From the NCBI RefSeq assembly GCF_016100455.1, contig NZ_JACFSK010000001.1, forward strand, positions 1,550,001 to 1,614,000: DNA of 64,000 bases, in the 5' to 3' direction. The position numbers and the translations under genes are program-made. This document shows, in pieces, positions 27,258 through 39,569 of this stretch (the stretch's first letter is position 1; each line of letters begins with the position of its first letter). The notes below the pieces were generated by a model. That model had not been told where the DNA came from. It made no database searches and saw only the letters and a program-made list of their open reading frames with translations. Origin of the DNA: Bartonella sp. M0283. Lineage in GTDB: Bacteria; Pseudomonadota; Alphaproteobacteria; Rhizobiales; Rhizobiaceae.

Positions 27258-27768
27258 TTGACCACCCATAGAATATTTTTATGCCGATATGTTTTGCAAC
27301 TTTTGGCGTACAAAAACAATTGGCAACATCGGGTGAATTTATTTCCGGTTCGTCATTGATATCTATCGCTCACCGGCTCCTTTATTTTTATCCATTATTT
27401 TATGGGAAAAGGAAGAGCGATTTATTTCCTCAGATCAATAACCGTTTTTGCTTTCAGATTGAACAACACGTTTTGAAGACCATGATGTCGAAATGGACAT
27501 ATCATTCCGATTTTTCATTTATTGACAAAAAGGGTTTTACGCACTTGGTCAAACTTCTTTAAACAACGAACAAATGAAAAATCGGAAGGTCACCACCCAC
27601 ATTTCTCCTCCAAGAAGATTGTGAAATTGTTATACGTTTCTGTTTGTCTTTTATAATGCCTTGAAGCGTTTCAACATTTTTTTAAAATTGTTAATTCAGG
27701 AAATGAATAGACGGCATTGAGTGATTATATTAGATTACCTTGTTTTCTGAAATAAGAGAGCCTTTTCT
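27258..27768. other. Gene-free spacer between the MFS and PLD genes
   Basis: Just over 500 bases holding divergent upstream regions. A 93-codon frame at 27281-27562 has no recognisable motif and overlaps the likely MFS promoter region. Nothing else was recognised. Confidence 0.5.
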
Positions 27769-29340
27769 TTGAATATTCTACATTTCGCAATCGTCATTGT
27801 TATCGTCTTTGCGTTGGCCTCTATGCTGGCTGTCTATGCTTATGGGCGTTTTGCCAAAAGTGCGCGCGGCGAAAATTCCTTTGCGTTGAAGATAGATGAA
27901 GATCACACAAAAATAGACCAGAAAATCGAAGATTTGGCTAAACGGGAAAACGGATTAGGCGTTGAAAAAGACGGTTTGTCGCTTTTCATCAGTAATCTTG
28001 ATGCTTTTGCCGGTCGCGCTGTCGGAACCGAGCTTGCCGGTCGCAGTCTTGATCTCATGTATTATATCTGGGATGATGACCTGACAGGCCGCCTTCTTTT
28101 GAAAGAAGTGATGGATGCTGCCGATAGAGGTGTGCGCGTTCGTATGCTGCTTGACGATATTAATGCACAGGGGCGTGATCCTGCCTATGTGGCGCTTGAT
28201 AAACATCCGAATATAGAAATACGCATGTTCAATCCCGGACGGGCGCGAAACGGTGGTTTGAGACGCGGTCTTGAAATGATGTTACGTGCATTGACAGTCA
28301 CCCGCAGAATGCACAACAAAGCTTTTATTATCGATGGACGCATCGCTTTTGTAGGCGGGCGTAATATTGCCGATGCCTATTTTGGTGCAGGCAAGGCCTC
28401 CAATTTTCGCGACCTTGATTTGATGCTTGTCGGCCCTTCGGTCAAAAAGGTTGAAACGATTTTCGATTCATTCTGGAACAGCGCCGTGGCATTGCCCATC
28501 CACGCTTTGGCGGTGCCCAAAAAAGCCCGCGATATCAATTATTGGAAAAACAAACTCACGCAATTTCATGACTCGGAAAACGCAAAACCTTATCTTGACT
28601 ATGTCCGCGCCCATATGAATTTCGAGCATTTTATCAAACCGCAGCATAAGCTTTTTCCGGTTGTTGCGGTTGATGTTGTTTCCGACCCTCCCGAAAAAGC
28701 TCTGGGGCATAGACCGGAAAACTGGTTGATGACGGTGTTTTCGCCATTAATTGACAGCGCAAAAACCGAGTTGCAGATAACATCTCCCTATTTCGTTCCC
28801 GGGAAAGCCGGAACCGAACGGCTTTGCAAGCTCGTAAGAAATGGTGCAGATGTCCGTATACTTACCAATTCATTGGCAGCGACCGACGTCGCAGCAGTCC
28901 ATGGTGGATATGCGCCTTATCGCAAGCCACTTCTGAAAGGTGGAGCAAAACTCTACGAGCTGAAGCCAAATGGTGGCCCGCATCGCTTGCGCCTGTTCGG
29001 TTCCCGCCGCGCAAGCCTTCATACCAAGGCGTTTCTGATCGACGGCAAAACAGCTTTTATCGGTTCTTTCAATTTCGACCCGCGTTCGGCTTCATTGAAC
29101 ACAGAGATGGGTATTTTGTTTGAATGTCCGCCGATCTCCGAAAGGTTGAACAAGCTTTTTGCCGAAGAAACAACCGAGGAAATGAGCTATCATCTTCATC
29201 TTGATAGCAAAAACCGGATTTATTGGGATTATGTTGAAGATGAAAAGCCATGCATTGCGAAACGTGAACCGGAAAGTCCGATATGGCGGCGCGCTTTTGC
29301 CAAATTGATAAGTTGGTTGCCTATCCAATCCCAATTGTAA
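27769..29340 (+). CDS. Phospholipase D-family cardiolipin synthase (ClsC-like)
   Basis: Membrane-anchored phosphatidyltransferase of 523 residues. An N-terminal helix (FAIVIVIVFALASMLAVYAY) is followed by two PLD domains with HKD motifs RMHNKAFIIDG (His near 182) and SLHTKAFLIDG (His near 418), each followed by the usual FIGSFNFDPRS or FVGGRNIADAY block. This arrangement fits ClsC/YmdC-type cardiolipin synthases or related PLD enzymes. The start is TTG at 27769, 8 bases after an AAGAGAG site. There is no partner gene such as ymdB nearby. Confidence 0.82.
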   Translation: MNILHFAIVIVIVFALASMLAVYAYGRFAKSARGENSFALKIDEDHTKIDQKIEDLAKRENGLGVEKDGLSLFISNLDAFAGRAVGTELAGRSLDLMYYIWDDDLTGRLLLKEVMDAADRGVRVRMLLDDINAQGRDPAYVALDKHPNIEIRMFNPGRARNGGLRRGLEMMLRALTVTRRMHNKAFIIDGRIAFVGGRNIADAYFGAGKASNFRDLDLMLVGPSVKKVETIFDSFWNSAVALPIHALAVPKKARDINYWKNKLTQFHDSENAKPYLDYVRAHMNFEHFIKPQHKLFPVVAVDVVSDPPEKALGHRPENWLMTVFSPLIDSAKTELQITSPYFVPGKAGTERLCKLVRNGADVRILTNSLAATDVAAVHGGYAPYRKPLLKGGAKLYELKPNGGPHRLRLFGSRRASLHTKAFLIDGKTAFIGSFNFDPRSASLNTEMGILFECPPISERLNKLFAEETTEEMSYHLHLDSKNRIYWDYVEDEKPCIAKREPESPIWRRAFAKLISWLPIQSQL

Positions 29341-31603
<2,263 letters not shown>

Positions 31604-31626
31604 TTGACGTTTTTTAAAATGTAATC

Positions 31627-31657
31627 CCCCTTGTCTGCCCGAAATGCCGACAAGGGG
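31627..31657 (+). terminator. Probable terminator of guaB
   Basis: CCCCTTGTC (31627-31635) pairs with GACAAGGGG (31649-31657) and is followed by TATTTC. The T-run is poor, so this is moderate evidence. Confidence 0.55.
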
Positions 31658-32178
31658 TATTTCAACGTTAGTTCGGTGCAGCAATCTGTCTGACCACTTC
31701 CTCTGATTTCTTCTCATCTTCTTAAAAATCGGCTGATGGTTGAAGGCTACGAGCTTGATCGTTCATGAGACACAGAACAGAATTACGGGAGATTGATTTT
31801 GAGCGATCATCCTGAACAGACAGCTATTTCAAATCCAATTGATGAAACATAGGCTATGCTTTGGTCTGTTGAGCTTCACCGAAACAGATGTGAATCTTGA
31901 AACGGATAGTCTCAATCTTCTACGTAATCCGGACAAATCCGTTTGACCGTTTTGGCGAGGCCTTAAAGCCAAAGTCCCTAGCACCTGACGTCATTTAAAA
32001 AAGGCGGATTTATTTTTGCTAAACGGGCTTGCTCCCTTTTAATCGGAAAGTTCCCATTTCAATTTAGTTCGTAATTACTTTCTCACAGACAAAAGCGGTT
32101 ATGCTGAAACGTCCTCCCGCTTTCTAGCCTAAAGTGATGAGAGCCTTTCCATAATCAAACAAGTTTTTCCAGTGAGCA
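31658..32178. other. Gene-free spacer between guaB and oxyR
   Basis: About 520 bases between convergent genes. No reading frame, RNA gene or mobile-element trace was recognised. It may be remnant DNA from gene loss, but no homology can be seen by eye. Confidence 0.45.
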
Positions 32179-33093
32179 TCACACGATAAAATTTCTTGCC
32201 TGATCAAGAATCGGGATGGCCATTGACTTTAGAAGGTCAGCCAACAACTTGAAGTCCTTGCTCCGGCGCGAACGTCTTCTCCAGAAGAGGCAAATGTGGC
32301 GCTGCGGCGTCTCACCTTCGAAGGCTACAACGCTGATATTATCCAACCGTGCTTCTGTCGAAACAGCAATTTGGGGAATAATCGTTATACCAATACCATT
32401 GGCAACGAGTTGCATCAAAGTAGTCAATGATGAGGCAGTGATATCATGTCGATATTTTTTGGTCTGACACGCTTCGAGTGTTTGATCGCGCAGACAATGC
32501 CCTTCCTCCAGCAACAACAATTTTCCGGTATCGACATCACCCTCCCGAACATTTTTATACACAGATTGCGGGTCGTCCCGCGGCAAAGCATAATAAAAAT
32601 TATCGTCGAAAATCGGTTCGGAGACAAATTCTCCATCCTCGACTGGTGTTGCCGCAACGATAGTGTCTATATGACCATTGCGCAGCAATTCAACAAGCCT
32701 ATCGGTCTTTGCTTCCTGAATTTGAAGTGCCAAAGACGGATATAAATGACGCACTTTCGGCAAAACCGACGGCAATATATAAGGCGCGACCGTCGGAATG
32801 ATACCAAGTTTGATCGGATAACTCAGAGGCGATTCATGTGCCGCAACAATATCCCCCAAGACAGATAATCTTGCCAGAATATCGTTGATAATAGGGAGAA
32901 AATTGCAACCAAGTGGCGTCAATATAATGCGCTTGGATGTCCGTTCAAAAAGCGGCGATCCGGCTAATTTTTCCATTTCAGCAATTTGTACCGAGAGTGC
33001 GGGTTGTGAAATGCCCAATTTTTCGGATGCCTCTCCGAAATGACCCGTATTGGCTAAAATCTGAAAATAACGAAGCTGTCTTATGGTAAACAT
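32179..33093 (-). CDS. oxyR: Hydrogen-peroxide sensor, LysR-type regulator OxyR
   Basis: A 304-residue LysR-type regulator. The N-terminal helix-turn-helix is at 18-45 (ASEKLGISQPALSVQIAEME). The regulatory domain contains LLLLEEGHCLRDQTLEACQ, placing Cys200 and Cys209 exactly where OxyR has its redox pair (Cys199/Cys208 in E. coli), which marks it as a peroxide sensor. It is encoded near katA, with only a universal stress gene between, so katA is a likely target. Upstream is a palindromic candidate autoregulatory site. Confidence 0.92.
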   Translation of the reverse strand: MFTIRQLRYFQILANTGHFGEASEKLGISQPALSVQIAEMEKLAGSPLFERTSKRIILTPLGCNFLPIINDILARLSVLGDIVAAHESPLSYPIKLGIIPTVAPYILPSVLPKVRHLYPSLALQIQEAKTDRLVELLRNGHIDTIVAATPVEDGEFVSEPIFDDNFYYALPRDDPQSVYKNVREGDVDTGKLLLLEEGHCLRDQTLEACQTKKYRHDITASSLTTLMQLVANGIGITIIPQIAVSTEARLDNISVVAFEGETPQRHICLFWRRRSRRSKDFKLLADLLKSMAIPILDQARNFIV

Positions 33094-33126
33094 GATAATT
33101 TTTTCTTATACAATTTAAAATAAAAA

Positions 33127-33153
33127 GCAATTGGATTTTATTCAACCAATTGC
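33127..33153 (-). promoter_or_regulatory. Candidate LysR-type operator upstream of oxyR
   Basis: GCAATTGG (33127-33134) and CCAATTGC (33146-33153) form a perfect 8-bp inverted repeat with 11 bp between, about 34 bases from the oxyR start codon. Dyads of this kind (including T-N11-A pairs) are typical of LysR-type autoregulatory sites. Binding by OxyR is inferred. Confidence 0.55.
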
Positions 33154-33420
33154 ATATTAATAGTATTGTTCTGAAAAAGAACCAGGCAGTACCTTGCCGG
33201 AGGGTTGACTGCCAATTACAGAGATTGAGAGCTTGCTGTTAAATTTTCTTACTGAATTTTTTAGTTAGAAAATATAGTGAGCGCTCAATCTGTAACTATG
33301 TCATTTTTTCTTTGATCGTCTTGTAAGAGAGATGATCATTGGAGGCCGAAACATTTCCCCCTATGTTTCGGCTTCCAGTTTTCCTTTCGATGCACTGTGG
33401 CTCCAAATACTGTGTGATCA

Positions 33421-33516
33421 CAATCTTATACGATCCCCGTCTTATGCAATCCCCGTCTTATGCAATCATTGTCTTATGCAATCATTGTCTTAGGCAATCC
33501 CTGTCCAAGGCAAAAC
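33421..33516 (+). repeat. Six-unit tandem array with 16-bp period
   Basis: Units of 16 bp built on CGTCTTATGCAATCCC: two are nearly exact (33437-33468), the next two vary to TTGTCTTATGCAATCA and TTGTCTTAGGCAATCC, and the outermost are more diverged. It lies between oxyR and the universal stress gene and resembles the array near 56740. Confidence 0.85.
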
Positions 33517-33563
33517 AAAGTTCGTTCGTGTTATTTCTAATCTAACGCTATTCGTCGTTTCAC

Positions 33564-34433
33564 TTACCTGACAATAAGTATTGGAACTTTTATTTTCTGT
33601 ATAAGTATTTTATGCACCGAACCGAATAACATATTTTTAATTTTTGATTCCGTAAACGCATTAATGATAAGTAGATCTATGTTATTTTCATAAGCAATAT
33701 TATTTAGAATTTCTTCATTGAAGTCTTCATTAACTGCCAATAATGACAAGGCAATATTTTCTTGTTTTGACACTTTTTCGATATAATCAATATCTTTCTC
33801 TACCAATTGGAAATTGTTTTGTGAAACGGCAATCATAACCGGTTTATCAAAAATACTATGATAACGTTTAAGATAATCAACAACCAAATTGAGACCGAAA
33901 TATTCATCATAAAGCAACAGCGCTTTTTTGATCGGCCTTACCTCTATTGAAGCCGCTAAAACCGGCTTTCGAGCAGCGCGTACGATTGTTTCGAAATTAT
34001 TGCCTACTTTGCTATATCCGTCATTGATAGACGTTTGCTGACCTTGCTTGCCGATGATAATCAATGAAGACGTTTTGCCGTAAAAGCCGATTGCATCAGC
34101 AAGGCTGTCATAGCGCAATCTGGTATCAACAATAACTTTCTCATGTCTTTCAATGTAGGATTTTGCATTATCAAGTACGGTTTGTCCCAATTCTTGCATC
34201 AATCGGGCGTAGCTTGCCGTTTCGTCCCGCACTTTACCAACGAAATCTACTAGAAAACGATTATCAATATCCTTTGCAATATCGTCCGGAATTGCAACTT
34301 CATGAGACATTTTATCAAGAACATTCAGCAATCTGACCGGAACATTGAATGCGCGAGAAGCCCAAATAGCCAGGTCACAAACCGATTTCCAATAAATTGA
34401 AGAGTCAACTAGGGCAAGTATCGGCTGTTCCAT
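33564..34433 (-). CDS. Tandem universal stress protein (UspA-type)
   Basis: A 289-residue cytoplasmic protein with two Usp domains, the second ending IKVPILIVR. The first has LVDSSIYWKSVCDLAIWAS and SLIIIGKQGQ; the second has KKALLLYDEYFG and LLIINAFTESKIKNMLFGSVHKILI, resembling the G-2x-G-9x-G(S/T) ATP loop but incomplete. The architecture is UspE-like. Its place between oxyR and katA suggests an oxidative-stress role, by inference. The coding sequence is more AT-rich than that of its neighbours. Confidence 0.82.
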   Translation of the reverse strand: MEQPILALVDSSIYWKSVCDLAIWASRAFNVPVRLLNVLDKMSHEVAIPDDIAKDIDNRFLVDFVGKVRDETASYARLMQELGQTVLDNAKSYIERHEKVIVDTRLRYDSLADAIGFYGKTSSLIIIGKQGQQTSINDGYSKVGNNFETIVRAARKPVLAASIEVRPIKKALLLYDEYFGLNLVVDYLKRYHSIFDKPVMIAVSQNNFQLVEKDIDYIEKVSKQENIALSLLAVNEDFNEEILNNIAYENNIDLLIINAFTESKIKNMLFGSVHKILIQKIKVPILIVR

Positions 34434-35006
34434 AAAGTTTCCCGTCTTCTTGTCGATGGACTATCGAATATAATTTTATGAAAATAAATCATCTAGATAG
34501 CTATTATATTACCAATTTTCGAGCTATCTTTTATTAAAAATAATGATTTCATTCATACAATAAAATTAACATTTTATTGCAAAAATAAATCAAAAACATC
34601 CATTTTATTATGATATATTAATTTTCAATTCTTGTAAAATCATATTTTTTTGAAAAAATATTATTTATCATTTTCTCAATTCCAATTGATAGTTGAACGT
34701 GCCGTTTATACTTTTAAAAAACTGTTATCGATACAGCACGATCTTTCAAGCAAGCGTTATGAAATCTTGTTTTTATGTAACTTCATGAAATAACGACATT
34801 TTTACCCGCTAAAAACTCTTCCCCGTGCCGTTTGCAAATATGTAAAAATGAATGATGTCAACACATTCATAAATTCCGTCAATGATAATGCACTTTGCCA
34901 TAATTTTTTCTAATAAGAATTTAAACAAATTAAAATTAGAATTAATTTAAATTTGCTCTATCTTCTTAGGTAAGAAAATTTGAACATTCACAGACTGGAG
35001 GCTTTC
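34434..35006. other. AT-rich divergent control region between usp and katA
   Basis: About 570 bases. AGATAGCT (34495-34502) and AGCTATCT (34522-34529) form an inverted repeat of 8 bp spaced by 19 bp, just upstream of the stress-protein gene. Long A/T tracts cover 34540-34700 and 34900-34970. An OxyR-like operator could be here, but no convincing four-part ATAG array was found. Confidence 0.45.
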
Positions 35007-36464
35007 ATGAGCGAGCGGATTACATTAACGACAACAGCAGGTGCAGCTGTACCTGATAATCAGAATTCTATTACAGCTGGTCCTCGTGGTCCGGTATTGA
35101 TTCAGGATTATCAATTATTGGAAAAATTGGCACATCAAAATCGGGAACGTATCCCCGAGCGCACTGTCCATGCCAAGGGTGTCGGTGCACATGGTGTATT
35201 AAAGATCACCGGCGACATTACCCGCTATACAAAAGCCGCCGTATTCAAACCCGGGACGGAAACGCCGATGCTCGGCCGTTTTTCTACTGTTGCCGGAGAG
35301 CGCGGTGCAGCAGATGCAGAACGTGACGTTCGTGGTTTTGCACTGAAATTCTATACATCCGAAGGAAACTGGGATCTCGTTGGCAATAACACTCCGGTAT
35401 TTTTCGTTCGGGATGCCTATAAGTTTCCTGATTTCATTCATACGCAAAAGCGTCATCCGCGTACAAACTTGCGTTCGAACACAGCCCAATGGGATTTCTG
35501 GTCGCTTTCGCCGGAAAGTCTGCATCAGGTCACTATTCTGATGTCCGACCGCGGATTGCCGATTGATACCATGCATATGAACGGTTATGGTTCGCATACC
35601 TATTCATTGTGGAACGACAAAGGTGAACGTTTCTGGGTCAAGTTCCATTTCAAGACAATGCAGGGGCATAAATTCTATACCAATGCCGAAGCAAAAGAGC
35701 TTGTAGGAAAGACACGCGAAAGTTCACAGGAAGCACTTTACAATGCCATTGAAAGTGGCAACTTCCCGCGCTGGAAAGTTCAGGTTCAGATTATGCCTGA
35801 AGCAGATGCAGACAAAACGCCCTATAACCCGTTCGATCTGACAAAAGTCTGGCCTCATAAAGATTATCCGCCAATGGATATTGGTATTATGGAATTAAAC
35901 CGCAATCCTGACGATTATTTTGCAGAAATCGAAGAGGCTGCTTTCTCGCCTTCCAATATCGTTCCCGGTATCGGTTATTCTCCCGATAAAATGTTGCAGG
36001 CCCGTATCTTCTCTTATGCGGATGCGCACCGTTATCGTTTGGGCACGCATTATGAACAAATTCCGGTAAACAAACCCGTTTGCCCTGTTCATAACTACCA
36101 TCGTGACGGGCAAATGAACACTTATGGCGGCCATTCAACTAATAATGTCGACGCTTATTACGAACCGAATTCCTTCAATGGACCGGTTGAAGATAAATCG
36201 GCGCAAGAGCCGCCGTTAAAAATTACCGGCGACGCTTATCGTTACGATCATCGGGCCGGTAATGACGATTACAGTCAGGTAACGGCACTGTTCAATCTGT
36301 TCGATCAGGACCAGAAAAACCGTCTTTTCTCCAACATTGCCGATGCAATGGAAGGCGTTCCTGATTTCATCATCGAGCGTCAACTTGGACACTTTGAAAA
36401 AGTCCATCCGGATTATGCAGCAGGCGTACGTGCTGCCATAAAGCGGAAAAAAGAAAGCAAATAA
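35007..36464 (+). CDS. katA: Monofunctional haem catalase (small-subunit type)
   Basis: A catalase of 485 residues that dismutates H2O2. Catalytic His is in [14 protein letters not shown], the distal Asn in [15 protein letters not shown], and the proximal haem-ligand Tyr in [18 protein letters not shown]. Length and motif spacing fit clade 3 small-subunit catalases that bind NADPH. CTGGAGG at 34995-35001 precedes ATG 35007; the frame opens earlier at 34980 (TTG). The closely linked oxyR is the probable regulator. Confidence 0.95.
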   Translation: MSERITLTTTAGAAVPDNQNSITAGPRGPVLIQDYQLLEKLAHQNRERIPERTVHAKGVGAHGVLKITGDITRYTKAAVFKPGTETPMLGRFSTVAGERGAADAERDVRGFALKFYTSEGNWDLVGNNTPVFFVRDAYKFPDFIHTQKRHPRTNLRSNTAQWDFWSLSPESLHQVTILMSDRGLPIDTMHMNGYGSHTYSLWNDKGERFWVKFHFKTMQGHKFYTNAEAKELVGKTRESSQEALYNAIESGNFPRWKVQVQIMPEADADKTPYNPFDLTKVWPHKDYPPMDIGIMELNRNPDDYFAEIEEAAFSPSNIVPGIGYSPDKMLQARIFSYADAHRYRLGTHYEQIPVNKPVCPVHNYHRDGQMNTYGGHSTNNVDAYYEPNSFNGPVEDKSAQEPPLKITGDAYRYDHRAGNDDYSQVTALFNLFDQDQKNRLFSNIADAMEGVPDFIIERQLGHFEKVHPDYAAGVRAAIKRKKESK

Positions 36465-36476
36465 TTTCCATGCATT

Positions 36477-36506
36477 AAAAAAGCGGGCTTTTCAGCCCGC
36501 TTTTTT
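36477..36506 (+). terminator. Bidirectional intrinsic terminator after katA
   Basis: AAAAAAGCGGGCT (36477-36489) pairs with AGCCCGCTTTTTT (36494-36506) around TTTC. The A-run/T-run symmetry allows it to serve both katA and the convergent dehydrogenase gene. Confidence 0.93.
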
Positions 36507-36526
36507 ATAACTTATCCTGAACTTGT

Positions 36527-37606
36527 TCAGGCGCCTGTTTTGATTGCGATTTTCATGACCCCGTCGCGCTGATGGGCAAACAGATCATAAGCCTTTTCTA
36601 TATCATCCAGTTTATAAGTATGTGTAACGAGCGAACGTAAATCAACGCTACCATTTTCAACAACATTCATTAAACGGCGCATACGTTCTTTACCGCCGGG
36701 GCAAAGACCACTCACAATGTCAATATCTCCGAGACCTGCGCGATAACCTGCCAGTGGTATTTTCAGGTCATTGGAATAAACGCCCAAGCTGGACAATGTA
36801 CCGCCGGGGCGAAGAACATTCAGACAAGATTCGAACGTCGGTTGTGTCCCCAAAGCTTCAATAGCAACGTCAACGCCACGCCCATCCGTCAGGCTCATGA
36901 TTTCTTCAACGGCATTGCAGGCTTTGAAATCGACAACACGGGTGGCACCGAGCTTTTTAGCCATTTCCATACGTGCCGGAACTGTATCGACACCGATAAT
37001 TGTTGTCGCACCGCATAATTTTGCACCGGCAACAGCACACAAGCCGATCGGCCCCAATGCCCAGACAACAACGATGTCACCGATTTTAACTCCGCCACGT
37101 TCGGCACCGGAAAAACCGGTCGACATAATGTCGGGACACATCAATACCTGTTCATCGGTAAGATTGTCGGGAATGGCGCACAAATTTGCTGCCGCATCAT
37201 TGACGCGTAAAAATTCGGCTTGCGCACCGTCAATCGTATTGCCGAATTTCCAGCCGCCCATCGCTTCAAAGCCATGTTTCGTATGCGGGCCATCTTGCGA
37301 ACCACATCCGCACATACATGCATTCGAAATGCCGCTCGGTGTAATGGCGCCGGCAATAACACGTTGCCCCTCACGAAAACCTTTGACTTCCGAACCAAGC
37401 TTTTCAATAATTCCGACCGGTTCATGACCAATCGTCAGGCCTTTTTCGACCGGATATTCGCCTTTCAAAATGTGGATATCGGTTCCACAAATCGTCGTTG
37501 TTGTAATACGGATCAAAGCGTCCAACGGACCTATATCGGGAACGGGTTTATCTTCCAAAACAATCCGGTTTTTTTCTACAAATACCGCAGCTTTCATTTT
37601 TGCCAT
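36527..37606 (-). CDS. Zinc-dependent alcohol dehydrogenase (MDR family)
   Basis: A 359-residue oxidoreductase. The catalytic zinc ligands are in TTICGTDIHILKG and GHEPVGIIEKLG. The Rossmann nucleotide-binding segment is VVWALGPIGLCAVAGAKLCG, and IGVDTVPARMEMAKKLGA follows. The Asp in IGVDT suggests NAD over NADP. The structural-zinc region reads CMCGCGSQDG, with three closely spaced Cys instead of the classical four, so that site may be altered. It resembles the class annotated as secondary alcohol or threonine-type dehydrogenases; substrate unknown. Confidence 0.8.
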   Translation of the reverse strand: MAKMKAAVFVEKNRIVLEDKPVPDIGPLDALIRITTTTICGTDIHILKGEYPVEKGLTIGHEPVGIIEKLGSEVKGFREGQRVIAGAITPSGISNACMCGCGSQDGPHTKHGFEAMGGWKFGNTIDGAQAEFLRVNDAAANLCAIPDNLTDEQVLMCPDIMSTGFSGAERGGVKIGDIVVVWALGPIGLCAVAGAKLCGATTIIGVDTVPARMEMAKKLGATRVVDFKACNAVEEIMSLTDGRGVDVAIEALGTQPTFESCLNVLRPGGTLSSLGVYSNDLKIPLAGYRAGLGDIDIVSGLCPGGKERMRRLMNVVENGSVDLRSLVTHTYKLDDIEKAYDLFAHQRDGVMKIAIKTGA

Positions 37607-37876
37607 AATGCACCACCTTTCAGCTTCAATTACAGAACCTTCTAACGTGGAGATTATACTAAATTTTTTATAACTTTTAAATTATATTTTTAAATTATTT
37701 AACGATTTTAGATTCTTTATAATTATTATAATTACAAAATTGAAAAATTATTTTAAAATATATTATTCCTGAATAATTTTATATTTTCCATTCTACAAGT
37801 ATAATTATTTTTAATTAAATAACATTATGAATTATATAAATATATATATATTTTTAAAATCGTATAAAATGAATTA

Positions 37877-38728
37877 TCAATATAAATTTTCAACGTTTTG
37901 AACATTATTTTTCTTTTCAATTCGTGCACGTATAGCCTCTACACTGGCTATTGGTGTGGCTGCAAAAAGTTTTTTAGTATAATCATGCTCGGGATGAGAA
38001 AAAATTCTGTCTCTTGTGCCATATTCTACAATTTCCCCAAAATACATGACCATGACAGTGTTGGCGATGTAGCGCACGACCGACAGATCGTGACTGATAA
38101 AAACATAGGTAAGGCCGAATTCCTCCTGTAAATCGGCAAGCAAATTGAGCACCTGAGCCTGAACGGACAAATCGAGAGCTGAAACCGGCTCGTCAAGAAC
38201 AACGATTTTCGGCCGAAGCATTAAAGAACGTGCAATTGCAATACGCTGCCTCTGACCGCCTGAAAACATATGAGGATATCGATAGTAATGTATTTCGGAA
38301 AGCCCCACTCTCTCGAGCATTTGTTTTGCTTGCTGCTCCCGTTCTTTGGCCGATAATGTGGTGTTCAGCAATAAAGGTTCGGTGAGGGCATCACCTATTT
38401 TTTGTCTGGGATTGAGTGATCCATAAGGATTTTGAAATACAATCTGCACCTTCCGGCGCATTGCTGTCGTTACTTTTTTTTGCGCAATATCAATATTTTC
38501 TCCGTCAATGACGAGCTCGCCGCTCGTTTGCGGATCAATCAGGCTGAGAATCCGGGCCAAAGTCGATTTTCCGCATCCGGATTCCCCGACGACAGCCAAG
38601 GTTTTTCCACGTTCGACACCAAACGAAACATGATTGACAGCGTGTAAAATTTTTCTTTTTCCGAACAAACCGCCGGAAATGGGATAATCACGTACGATAT
38701 CTTTAGCTTCTATTATGAAATCGCTCAT
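37877..38728 (-). CDS. dppF: Dipeptide ABC transporter ATP-binding subunit, DppF-like
   Basis: A 283-residue ATPase with Walker A GESGCGKSTLARIL, signature FSGGQRQRIAIARSL, Walker B KIVVLDEPVSALD and the OppF/DppF C-terminal extension around YTKKLFAATPI. It powers dipeptide uptake with DppD, DppB and DppC. Its first codons overlap the end of dppD by four bases. It is the last gene of the minus-strand operon and is followed by about 270 very AT-rich bases. Confidence 0.9.
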   Translation of the reverse strand: MSDFIIEAKDIVRDYPISGGLFGKRKILHAVNHVSFGVERGKTLAVVGESGCGKSTLARILSLIDPQTSGELVIDGENIDIAQKKVTTAMRRKVQIVFQNPYGSLNPRQKIGDALTEPLLLNTTLSAKEREQQAKQMLERVGLSEIHYYRYPHMFSGGQRQRIAIARSLMLRPKIVVLDEPVSALDLSVQAQVLNLLADLQEEFGLTYVFISHDLSVVRYIANTVMVMYFGEIVEYGTRDRIFSHPEHDYTKKLFAATPIASVEAIRARIEKKNNVQNVENLY

Positions 38729-39567
38729 AAAGCATCTCCGTGCGTGTGCATAAAATCTGCAACCGTTACAAGTCGATTGCCATGGGCATTTTCCGGAAGG
38801 GCTGCCAGAAGAGCTTTGGTATAGGCATTTTTGGGCGTTTCGAACAAGGAAAGCACATCGGCCTCTTCCATTTTTTCTCCCTTATACTGCACCACAACGC
38901 GATCTGCCGTTTCAGCCACAACGCCCATATCATGGGTGATAAGAATAACCCCCATATTCTGGCTTTTTTGGAGATCCAAAATAAGATCGAGAATCTGCTT
39001 CTGTATAGTAACGTCAAGTGCCGTTGTCGGCTCGTCGGCAATCAGTAATTTCGGGTTACATGCAATTGCCATGGCAATCATAATTCTTTGGCATTGACCG
39101 CCGGATAATTGATGAGGAAAACTCTTCAATCTGCGTTCGGGCTCGGTTAAACCGACAAGGTGGAACAGTTCGATAATTTTCTCAATCCGTTGTTTACGAC
39201 CGAGCTTGAGATGGGCTTTCAATACTTCTTCAAGCTGATAACCGACTGTGAAACAAGGATTGAGGCTTGCTATCGGTTCCTGAAAGATCATTGAAATTTC
39301 ATTGCCGATGATCCGGCGTCTTTGATGATCCGTAAGCTTCATAAGATCGATATTTTCAAACATCATCTTGTCGGCACTGATTTTGGCACTTTTTGGCAAT
39401 AGCCCCATGACAGCCAGCATGCTCACCGATTTACCAGAGCCGGATTCACCAACAATTGCAAGTATTTCGCCGTTATTTACGGTGATATCTATGCCTTTCA
39501 CTGCATAAAAAGGCCCGCTTGCGGTTTCGAAATATACACTAAGATTGCGGATTTCGAGCAACGCCAT
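38725..39567 (-). CDS. dppD: Dipeptide ABC transporter ATP-binding subunit, DppD-like
   Basis: A 280-residue ATPase with Walker [15 protein letters not shown], signature [15 protein letters not shown] (Cys in place of a common Arg/Gln), and Walker [17 protein letters not shown]. The second ATPase of the heterodimer is DppF, encoded immediately downstream with overlap. The C-terminal region has [11 protein letters not shown], as usual in OppD/DppD. Confidence 0.9.
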   Translation of the reverse strand: MALLEIRNLSVYFETASGPFYAVKGIDITVNNGEILAIVGESGSGKSVSMLAVMGLLPKSAKISADKMMFENIDLMKLTDHQRRRIIGNEISMIFQEPIASLNPCFTVGYQLEEVLKAHLKLGRKQRIEKIIELFHLVGLTEPERRLKSFPHQLSGGQCQRIMIAMAIACNPKLLIADEPTTALDVTIQKQILDLILDLQKSQNMGVILITHDMGVVAETADRVVVQYKGEKMEEADVLSLFETPKNAYTKALLAALPENAHGNRLVTVADFMHTHGDAL

Positions 39568-39569
39568 CT

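Larger units (their letters stand above)
33094..33563. other. Spacer between oxyR and the universal stress gene
   Basis: About 470 bases with an inverted repeat near oxyR (33127-33153) and a six-unit tandem array (33421-33516). No gene is seen. Confidence 0.5.

Noticed and set aside
27281-27562. 93-codon plus-strand frame between MFS and PLD genes
   Set aside because: No ribosome-binding site, no recognisable motif, and it begins in the likely MFS promoter region.
33421-33516. CRISPR array
   Set aside because: The units are directly adjacent 16-mers without spacers, and there are no cas genes.
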